DNA from: a virus
DNA: 27,099 nt
Reading direction: 5' to 3' (one strand)
IMG/VR virus record: IMGVR_UViG_3300032282_002121
Span: 1 to 27,099 of that record
Shown here: piece by piece, positions 6,789 through 12,748 of the stretch
Numbering within the stretch: position 1 is the first letter of the stretch
Layout: the number at the start of each line of letters is the position of its first letter
Notes under the pieces: generated by a model
What the model saw: only the letters and a program-made list of their open reading frames with translations
What the model was told of the DNA's origin: nothing
Databases searched by the model: none
Made by a program: the position numbers and the translations under genes

Positions 6789-8365
6789 TGGGAACTATAA
6801 CGCAGGGTAAGTTTGTCGGATCTAGCTCGGCTTTCAAGTCTCGTATGACAAAGAAAGCCAGCTCTGGTATTGCCCTAGGTACAGCTCGTAAGCAGGACCT
6901 AGAGACGAAGGCTATCAATGACAAGCGCGATCAGGAACAGGCAAAGACAAAAGAGATATCTCGCAGAGAGAAGGAAAGAAAAGCTATGCAGAGCGACCTG
7001 GAAAAGCGAGTATCTGAACAGACCAACCCGAATAGGAATACCGATCTCAGACGTAAAGTCGTCAATGTCGGTCGTCCTGACACGGCCAAAGATCCTATGG
7101 ACGTCCGTGCTAAACTGGTTAAGCAAGCAGAAATCAAGAACAAAATAATCGACGAAAATCAGGAGAAATCGATGACGCTTCAGAAGTACCATAACCTGTC
7201 GGACGACCTAGTAGCAGCGGTTCGCGGCGTGCTCGAGGGCAAGAATCCGTTCGCCAAGAAGGACGACGAGGACAAGAAGAAGCCGTCTAAGGAAGACGAT
7301 GACGCCGACGACAAGGACACGAAGGCGAAGAAGGACGACGACTCCGACGACGAGGACGAAGGAGACGACGATCAGGACAAGATGGTCGGCAAGGACGGCA
7401 AGAAGACTAAGGTCGACATCTCTCCGAAGATGAAGACTGCCAACGAGGAGCTGAAGGGCGGCCAAAAGAAGCTCGACAAGAACCACAACGGCAAGCTCGA
7501 CGCTCAGGACTTCAAGATGCTCCGTAAGGAAGAACTCGAGCATATCGAAGAAGGCATGACTCATACCGTTTGGTTCCAGAAGGGAACTAAGGTAGGCGCT
7601 CGTTCAGCTCGTGGTGTCGGCGTAACAGCCAAGAACGATAAGCACGCCATCGAAGTTGCTAAGCAGCAGTTCCCGGATCATAAGAATGGCTGGTTTGTCG
7701 ACAAGATCAAGTCGCATGCCAAGGAAGAAGCCGAGCAGATCGACGAAATTTCAAAAGGAAAAGCTATTAAGGCATATGCTTATGCTGCTAGCGTCGGTGA
7801 TCAAATGACAGATAAGATGTCTGATCAACATGATCGTTTAAGAGGCCATATCAAGAGAAAGTTCGGTGATAAGGCTGCAGCGCATGCTGATAATGCTGCA
7901 TTTGCGGAATATTGGGGTCGTGGGACACCAAGACCAGGAAAAGATAAGTTAGCATCAAATCTTACAGCAGATAAGATGCGTAAGACTCAGTCTGGTATGA
8001 TTCATAAGCAAGATCTTGATAAGAAAAAGAATGAGATCAAGAGACGTATGAAAGAAGAAGTCACTCTCTCCGACGACGAGACAGCTCGCATTCTCGCTAA
8101 GCTAAACGAAGCCAAGGGCGACGACGAGGATCAGCATGACGGTCCGGAGCATATCGTGATGCAGCTGCGCAAGGCTAAGTCGCTGGGCGCGGCCAACCGT
8201 CCGATTCACTTCCATGACGGCTCGAAGGTCAAGGTATCTTCTGCGCACGTTCAGAAGGCGCTGGACATGCACGGCTCGTTCAAGAAAGCTCCAGAAAAGG
8301 ATGAGTTCACGCAGAAGCTGCAGGCTTCACACGCCTCGTTCAAGAAAGCTCTGGGAGAGCAATGA
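6788..8365 (+). CDS. Modular acidic/basic protein with EF-hand, probable prohead core or internal head protein
   Basis: This 525-residue modular protein has a coiled-coil-like charged region (about 30-110), a helical segment with KYHNLSDDLVAAVRGVLEG (about 133-151), a Lys/Asp-rich stretch (about 155-200), a textbook EF-hand loop (D230-K-N-H-N-G-K-L-D-A-Q-D241), repeated acidic 'KEE..IEE/IDEI' linkers, an AT-rich inserted module (about 320-423) and a C-terminal 20-residue tandem repeat ending in SFKKA. Proteins of this style in marine T4-like phages are annotated as prohead core proteins, and the linkers may be prohead-protease sites. M129 has its own AGGAG (7161-7165), so a shorter second product beginning MTLQKYHN is possible. 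Confidence 0.55.
   Translation: MGTITQGKFVGSSSAFKSRMTKKASSGIALGTARKQDLETKAINDKRDQEQAKTKEISRREKERKAMQSDLEKRVSEQTNPNRNTDLRRKVVNVGRPDTAKDPMDVRAKLVKQAEIKNKIIDENQEKSMTLQKYHNLSDDLVAAVRGVLEGKNPFAKKDDEDKKKPSKEDDDADDKDTKAKKDDDSDDEDEGDDDQDKMVGKDGKKTKVDISPKMKTANEELKGGQKKLDKNHNGKLDAQDFKMLRKEELEHIEEGMTHTVWFQKGTKVGARSARGVGVTAKNDKHAIEVAKQQFPDHKNGWFVDKIKSHAKEEAEQIDEISKGKAIKAYAYAASVGDQMTDKMSDQHDRLRGHIKRKFGDKAAAHADNAAFAEYWGRGTPRPGKDKLASNLTADKMRKTQSGMIHKQDLDKKKNEIKRRMKEEVTLSDDETARILAKLNEAKGDDEDQHDGPEHIVMQLRKAKSLGAANRPIHFHDGSKVKVSSAHVQKALDMHGSFKKAPEKDEFTQKLQASHASFKKALGEQ
8270..8351 (+). repeat. Two-copy 60-bp-spaced repeat at the end of the core-protein gene
   Basis: Positions 8270-8291 and 8330-8351 match in 21 of 22 bases, exactly 60 bases apart. 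The encoded unit is QKxxxxHxSFKKA, so this is a 20-residue protein repeat. Confidence 0.7.
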
Positions 8366-8526
8366 GGAAATTCTTAAGCTTCGTCGAAGCTAAGAAACAA
8401 GACAAGAAAAAGAAGTCGGAGCCTAGCGCCCCGACTTCTACCTCGTCCCCGCTGCGAGGTGCTAATCAGGACTATTCGGGGGTCAGTCCTAGTCATGACC
8501 ATACCGACTATACAGTAAGCGACTGA
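8362..8526 (+). CDS. Small late protein with capsid-targeting-like N-terminus
   Basis: This 54-residue ORF starts at an ATG that overlaps the stop of the core-protein gene (ATGA). It begins MRKFLSFVEAKKQ, again resembling the T4 internal-protein targeting peptide MKTYQEFIAEA, then continues with a Lys-rich and Ser/Thr/Pro-rich tail and no folded domain that I can see. A packaged internal head peptide is plausible but not shown. Confidence 0.55.
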   Translation: MRKFLSFVEAKKQDKKKKSEPSAPTSTSSPLRGANQDYSGVSPSHDHTDYTVSD

Positions 8527-8564
8527 GAATATAAACAAATGACACATAAACATCATATAATCAC

Positions 8565-8744
8565 ATGTATGGAATAACTGGAAAAAATCATCCGAGATAT
8601 GGAGTCGTTGGAGCGGCCGCTGGAAAGCGTTGGTACAATGATCCTATAAATAACAAAGAAATTTATTGTGTTGAGAATAATCAACCAAACGGATATGTCT
8701 TAGGACGACTAAAAAGAAGGAATAAAGAGCATGCAATGGGGTAG
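8565..8744 (+). pseudogene. Decayed homing-endonuclease fragment (NUMOD-like)
   Basis: This 59-residue ORF lies in an AT-rich spacer between late genes. It starts with MYGITGKNHPRYG, resembling the NUMOD3 DNA-binding motif, and then has a KRWYNDPINNKE...GYVLGR unit. That unit parallels the two WYNNGIINKF/ITNGIINKF...RGK repeats in the minus-strand HNH protein at 17145-17675. No catalytic domain remains, so it is most likely the C-terminal remnant of a homing endonuclease. Its last bases overlap the start of the next gene. Whether it is translated is unknown. Confidence 0.5.
8645..8652 (+). promoter_or_regulatory. T4-type late promoter (TATAAATA)
   Basis: This perfect late octamer lies inside the endonuclease remnant, about 80 bases upstream of the virion gene at 8731, which has its own AAGGA ribosome binding site at 8717-8721. 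It is the likely late promoter for the 8731-9747 virion genes. Confidence 0.55.
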
Positions 8745-9480
8745 AAACGATCAGGCTGTTACCGCCAACAGCACGACAACTAAAGAGACGTCGAACGGCG
8801 CGCCGATCGGTACCTATGCGCTGGTCAAGGGCTCTGGCCTGTCAATCAGCATGGTGGCCAACGCGCACTATGGTAACACGTCTGCTGGATCTCGCGCCAG
8901 CGTAGACGCAACGATGTTCAGCAACGTCACACCGGGCGCCTTCATTAATAACATGGCAACCGGCGTATTTGGCGTAAGCGCCCAGGAAATGGCGAACAAC
9001 ACTCTGAATAATTCTCCGGAACACGCCGCACATGCCGGTTGGACGTATCGTAAAGCCGGTACAGGCCCGATCGTCTCGGTATCAGCCAACGTCACTGGAG
9101 CATCGGCGTATAACAACAACGACTTGCTGGTTGTCAGATCGACTCAGGCCGGCGGTAACGCTACCATCTCCATGACGACAAATGCAACCGGTGGCAACCT
9201 GGTCCTAGTCATCGCGAATGCTGGCGCAGGATTCCTAGTGACATCGATTCCTACGTCAAACCTGGTCATCACCAATTCTACGGGTGGAACCGCGGCCGGT
9301 AACAGCACAGTAACCATCTTCACGGTTACAGCTGGTGGCCGCGCCGGCCGTGTACACTCAGAGACTCTGGTAGCTATGGGCTCTCTCGGCACGAATAGCA
9401 CATCTTCTACCGGTGTATATGGCGCTACAGATACGGTGGCCGACGCCTCTTCGGATAATACTCAGTATCCGGGCAGATAA
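8731..9480 (+). CDS. Putative virion structural protein (Gly/Ser/Thr/Asn-rich)
   Basis: The 249-residue protein has a low-complexity composition (Ala, Gly, Ser, Thr, Asn, Val) and begins MQWGRNDQAVTANSTTTKET. A segment HAGWTYRKAGTGP near residue 100 is typical of virion proteins in marine T4-like phages. The second half looks like a beta-rich fibre or Ig-like domain. It is probably a head-decoration or fibre component; the exact role is not visible. It follows a late promoter and a good ribosome binding site, nine bases before ATG. Confidence 0.6.
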   Translation: MQWGRNDQAVTANSTTTKETSNGAPIGTYALVKGSGLSISMVANAHYGNTSAGSRASVDATMFSNVTPGAFINNMATGVFGVSAQEMANNTLNNSPEHAAHAGWTYRKAGTGPIVSVSANVTGASAYNNNDLLVVRSTQAGGNATISMTTNATGGNLVLVIANAGAGFLVTSIPTSNLVITNSTGGTAAGNSTVTIFTVTAGGRAGRVHSETLVAMGSLGTNSTSSTGVYGATDTVADASSDNTQYPGR

Positions 9481-9498
9481 TATCCTAGGTAGCTGGTA

Positions 9499-9747
9499 AT
9501 GACCGATACCGCAAAAAAGACATCCGAGCTGGCTACGGCTAACACCATAGCCGGCTCGGACCGTTTAGTGTTCCTGTATCAGGCGAACTCGTCTGCTCCC
9601 TCGACACGCACTATCACGGTAAAGAATTTTACTACGAATCTGATTTCGGGTCCGTATACAAATGACGCGGCCGCCAATACGGCCGGAGTGGCCCTAAAAG
9701 GTCTATATTACGACGCATCGGGTAACGTAAAGATTCGCTTAACATGA
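9499..9747 (+). CDS. Small virion-type protein
   Basis: The 82-residue protein begins with a KKTSELATANTIAGSDRLVFLY segment and ends GVALKGLYYDASGNVKIRL. Both ends are typical of short structural proteins encoded beside the preceding virion gene in marine T4-like phages. Beta-rich composition and lack of catalytic motifs suggest a fibre or decoration accessory. Its stop lies immediately upstream of the next ATG. Confidence 0.55.
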   Translation: MTDTAKKTSELATANTIAGSDRLVFLYQANSSAPSTRTITVKNFTTNLISGPYTNDAAANTAGVALKGLYYDASGNVKIRLT

Positions 9748-9748
9748 T

Positions 9749-10138
9749 ATGAATGAAACTTTAAATGATGATAACTTCCTGATCTACGCGGCAAAGCACT
9801 ACGATAATTCTCATTGTTGCTCCACCGACGAGTTCCTGGAAGACCTGAAAAGATTGAAGTATATCAAGAAGCTACTGACTAGGTACGCCGAGACTGGCGA
9901 GCTCAAGGAACGCTTGATCTTAAATCATATCATAGTATTGAACAATATGTTTGGCGCCGAGCATGTGTGCAGGATCCTGTACCTTAAACTCGGCGATTAT
10001 TTTAACTACATCATGCCGTTCTTGGTGCTGTTGAATGTCCTTCCGGACAAGTTGTATAATATAAGAGAGCAATCTGTGGTGGACTTAGATATGATCACCA
10101 TGGATACGAAGATAGTAGATAAGCTGAGGAAGATCTGA
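9749..10138 (+). CDS. Conserved T4-like phage protein, unknown function
   Basis: This 129-residue protein is predicted mainly helical. It contains FLEDLKRLKYIKKLLTRY, then GELKERLILNHIIVLNNMF and a C-terminal hydrophobic region (MPFLVLLNVLP). I recognise the pattern from conserved hypothetical proteins in cyanophage-like T4 genomes but know no function. It is coupled to both neighbours: one base separates it from the previous stop and its stop overlaps the next ATG. Confidence 0.65.
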   Translation: MNETLNDDNFLIYAAKHYDNSHCCSTDEFLEDLKRLKYIKKLLTRYAETGELKERLILNHIIVLNNMFGAEHVCRILYLKLGDYFNYIMPFLVLLNVLPDKLYNIREQSVVDLDMITMDTKIVDKLRKI

Positions 10139-10410
10139 TGTCGAAAAAGAAGAAGCAAGACAGAACTGCCCGTAGAGCTCTTGAGCTATTCAAAGACAAT
10201 CGCTTCGCTAAGCGTGTCGTGAAGAGCAAGAAGGCTTATGACCGTAAGCGTGACAGAAGAGTGGTAAACGAGACAGAGTCTGCCACTCCAGTCAACGCCA
10301 TGGGCGCGTCTTCTACTACGCAGGGTCCGATCCAGACTTATGACCCGCTCCTGAAGCTCGGCAAGAACAAGCTCATGAAGTTCTCCATGTTCAAGAGAAA
10401 GCCTGTCTAA
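10138..10410 (+). CDS. Small basic conserved phage protein
   Basis: The first half of this 90-residue product is very rich in Lys and Arg. The second half has a conserved-looking NAMGASSTTQGPIQTYDPLL segment. No known domain is visible. Nucleic-acid or head association is possible from charge alone. It overlaps the genes on both sides by a single base. Confidence 0.6.
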   Translation: MSKKKKQDRTARRALELFKDNRFAKRVVKSKKAYDRKRDRRVVNETESATPVNAMGASSTTQGPIQTYDPLLKLGKNKLMKFSMFKRKPV

Positions 10411-10805
10411 TGGCCGTCTCTAGCAGAACGTCAGATATACGTCGGGCTATAGAGAAGCTAATCGACATTCACGGAGACATCAGCAAGATGCTGGCTCTTC
10501 ATGAACAAAGACTGACTCAGCACGAGAAGACGCACGAAGCTCTGGCCAACGACGTAGAAAAACGTCGTCTGGAAATCAGAGACGTCACTGGCGACTTGTA
10601 TAAAGAGATCGACCAGAAGACTACTGGAATTATGGAAGAAATCAAAAAGAACGCCGAGAAGACTTTTGATCAGCACAGCAAGCTAAACGAAAAGATCACG
10701 AATCTTTCGCGATTCATCTGGACCGGCATCGGCGCCAGCATCGGTCTAAGCGTCATAGTTTCCATGGTTACTGTAGGCGTTAATATCTTTCACGTGTTGA
10801 AATAA
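10410..10805 (+). CDS. Membrane-anchored coiled-coil protein, XhlA-like topology
   Basis: The 131-residue protein has an extended helical, heptad-rich region (about 1-100) followed by one C-terminal transmembrane helix (about 103-128, FIWTGIGASIGLSVIVS...). This tail-anchored layout matches XhlA-type holin accessories and related phage membrane proteins. A lysis or membrane-organising role is an inference. It ends the late transcript just before an early-type promoter. Confidence 0.5.
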   Translation: MAVSSRTSDIRRAIEKLIDIHGDISKMLALHEQRLTQHEKTHEALANDVEKRRLEIRDVTGDLYKEIDQKTTGIMEEIKKNAEKTFDQHSKLNEKITNLSRFIWTGIGASIGLSVIVSMVTVGVNIFHVLK

Positions 10806-10808
10806 CAG

Positions 10809-10837
10809 TATACAACCCGTGTCATCGTTGGTATAAT
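10809..10837 (+). promoter_or_regulatory. Host-type promoter for the primase/nrd block
   Basis: A -35 element TATACA (10809-10814) and a perfect -10 TATAAT (10832-10837) are separated by exactly 17 bases, and TGG just before the -10 makes an extended -10. It belongs to a set of four alike promoters in this window (also at 21832, 25418 and 26487). Initiation near 10844 leaves a leader of about 14 bases before ATG 10858. The host sigma-70 holoenzyme is the likely reader, which suggests early or middle expression. Confidence 0.75.
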
Positions 10838-10852
10838 AGGTTATTACCTATT
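10835..10852 (+). promoter_or_regulatory. Inverted repeat over the primase transcription start
   Basis: A perfect 7-base inverted repeat (AATAGGT, loop TATT, ACCTATT) overlaps the end of the -10 box and the predicted +1. It could be an operator or, only in its downstream half, part of a short 5' RNA. Confidence 0.4.
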
Positions 10853-10857
10853 CATCA

Positions 10858-11904
10858 ATGGTGTCTATCATGGACTGGCTGGAAAGCAAGTACATCGGCC
10901 TAGTGTCGCCTAGGCTGACCGGCTTCAAGAAGAAGTCAGGAACTAGTTACAACTTCAGGTGTCCCATCTGCGGGGACTCCAAGAAGAGCAAGAACAAGGC
11001 TCGAGGCTGGATCTTTGAGAAGTCCGGCAAGAGTCGGTTCTTCTGTCATAACTGCAACGCGTCTATGAGTCTGCCCAAGTTCATTCAGACTCTCGACGAA
11101 TCTCTCTACAAAGAGTACAAGCTCGAGATGATGCGAGAGGGAGCCTCCGGGTTCATCCCTCCAAAGGTCATGCCTCCGGTAGGTTTCAACTTCCGGCCGG
11201 TGTTCGAGAACTCAGAGCCGCTTAAGGGTCTGACTCGAGTGTCTGCTCTCCATCACAACGACCCCATCAAGAAGTACGTGATGGAGAGAAAGATCCCTAC
11301 CGAGTGTCACTACAAGCTGTTCGTCACCGAAGCTTTCTGTAAGTACGTCAACACTCTTATCCCCGACAAGTTCTCGGAGTCGGCTCTGGCTAAAGACGAG
11401 CCGCGCCTAGTTATTCCCTTCATCAACAAGGACTCTAAAGTACACGCCCTGCAGGGTAGGTCCATGGACCCGAGGTCTAAGTCTAAGTACATCACCATCG
11501 TCTTGGACGAGAGCGTGCCCAAGATCTACGGCCTAGATACTCTTCAGACTGGTAAGACATATGTCGTGGAGGGACCGATCGACGCCATGTTCCTGCCCAA
11601 CGCTCTGGCTACGGCCGGCGGAGACCTTCGCCTGGCTCAGACCGTGGCGGCGGCGGAGGACATGGTAGTGGTGTACGACAACGAGAGACGAGCCGCCGAG
11701 ACGGTGAAGAAGATGGGTAAGGCAGCGAAGCAGGGATACAAAGTTTGCTTCTGGCCAGAAAATATAGTGTACAAGGATATCAATGATATGGTAAGATACG
11801 GAAACATGTCGATCGACCAAGTAGTAGCGGCGATCGACTCTAACACCTATTCTGGTCTACGTGCAGAGATGGAGCTGAGCAAGTGGAAGCGCGTCGCAGT
11901 CTAA
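10858..11904 (+). CDS. DNA primase, gp61/DnaG-like
   Basis: The 348-residue protein is close in length to T4 gp61. The N-terminus has a four-Cys zinc ribbon (C35, C38, C63, C66 in CPICGDS and CHNCNAS). A TOPRIM core follows with E238 in VVEGPID, D242 and D274 in VVYDNE. It synthesises RNA primers for lagging-strand replication and partners with the gp41-type helicase ending at 282. The start at ATG 10858 has no clear Shine-Dalgarno sequence, and ATG 10870 (MDWLESK) is an alternative. A host-type promoter lies directly upstream. Confidence 0.9.
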   Translation: MVSIMDWLESKYIGLVSPRLTGFKKKSGTSYNFRCPICGDSKKSKNKARGWIFEKSGKSRFFCHNCNASMSLPKFIQTLDESLYKEYKLEMMREGASGFIPPKVMPPVGFNFRPVFENSEPLKGLTRVSALHHNDPIKKYVMERKIPTECHYKLFVTEAFCKYVNTLIPDKFSESALAKDEPRLVIPFINKDSKVHALQGRSMDPRSKSKYITIVLDESVPKIYGLDTLQTGKTYVVEGPIDAMFLPNALATAGGDLRLAQTVAAAEDMVVVYDNERRAAETVKKMGKAAKQGYKVCFWPENIVYKDINDMVRYGNMSIDQVVAAIDSNTYSGLRAEMELSKWKRVAV

Positions 11905-12077
11905 AAGAACAAGAACTCTTCTACTCGAAGCTCGAGGGCAAACACGCCGCCATCGACGACATCACGAAGAAAGACTACTCTTTCATCTCTCTGTCTATGT
12001 GCTACAGTCATAACAGGCAAGCGCAACTAAACTTTATTGAGGCTTATGGAAATGCATCACGCGAAATTAGTGGCTAA
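11883..12077 (+). CDS. Small conserved phage protein, unknown function
   Basis: This 64-residue ORF starts with GTG, overlaps the primase end by 22 bases and has GGAG about eight bases upstream. The sequence contains LKEQELFYSKLEGKH and a SLSMCYSHNRQAQLNFI segment; the charged helical style is typical of small T4-like phage proteins. I know no function. It overlaps the thyX start by 26 bases. Coding potential is supported by context, not by a recognised domain. Confidence 0.5.
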   Translation: MEARRSLKEQELFYSKLEGKHAAIDDITKKDYSFISLSMCYSHNRQAQLNFIEAYGNASREISG

Positions 12078-12717
12078 GACGACATCGGTCGATAAGCTGG
12101 CATGCGACAGCGGCGACGAGTTCATCGCCTACGCGGCTCGAGTATCTAACCCCGGCAACCAGGCGAACACTGAGACCGGCACCAGGCTGATCAGGTATCT
12201 GCGTAAGAACAAGCACTGGTCGCCGTTCGAGATGGCGCACGCCGTGATGGAGATCACTACTACCCGTGACATTGCTCGACAGATCCTGCGTCATCGATCG
12301 TTCTCTTTCCAAGAGTTCTCTCAGCGATACGCAGACCCGACCAAAGACCTCGGCTTTATCACTCGAGAGGCGCGCCTGCAGGACTACAGTAATCGCCAGA
12401 ACTCGATCGACATCACTGAAGATCAAGCTCTGAAGGACGAGTGGGTAGACAGGCAGAACGCCGTACTGGATAGTGTGAAGCGTAACTACAGCTGGGCGAT
12501 CGCCAACGGTATCGCCAAGGAGCAGGCTCGAGCCGTGCTGCCCGAGGGTCTGACCGTGTCTCGCATGTATATGGCCGGGTCTGTTCGCTCGTGGATCCAC
12601 TATTGCCAGCTGCGCATGGATAAGAGCACGCAGAAAGAACATCGCGAGGTCGCCACGTCCTGCTGGTACGAGCTGACAGAACACTTCCCGTCCCTGCGTG
12701 ACACCCTGCAAGACTAA
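12052..12717 (+). CDS. thyX: Flavin-dependent thymidylate synthase ThyX
   Basis: The signature RHRxxSxxxxSxR is present as R80-H81-R82-S-F-S85-F-Q-E-F-S90-Q-R92. ThyX methylates dUMP to dTMP using FAD, NADPH and methylene-tetrahydrofolate. The chosen start is ATG 12052 because GAGG lies nine bases upstream; ATG 12046 and a TTG further upstream are in frame. The protein has 221 residues, a normal length. It sits between primase and nrdA, so dTMP and dNDP synthesis are co-expressed. Confidence 0.95.
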   Translation: MHHAKLVAKTTSVDKLACDSGDEFIAYAARVSNPGNQANTETGTRLIRYLRKNKHWSPFEMAHAVMEITTTRDIARQILRHRSFSFQEFSQRYADPTKDLGFITREARLQDYSNRQNSIDITEDQALKDEWVDRQNAVLDSVKRNYSWAIANGIAKEQARAVLPEGLTVSRMYMAGSVRSWIHYCQLRMDKSTQKEHREVATSCWYELTEHFPSLRDTLQD

Positions 12718-12748
12718 CTAAATACACAATAACAATCGGAGATAATTG

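Noticed and set aside
11769-11800. TGTACA followed by a TAAGAT-like element inside primase
   Set aside because: Spacing is 18 bases, the -10 is poor and it lies inside coding sequence, so it is probably chance.
12067-12711. Long minus-strand ORF opposite thyX (214 residues)
   Set aside because: It shadows ThyX, which has a full signature motif; the antisense product has no recognisable domain or ribosome binding site.
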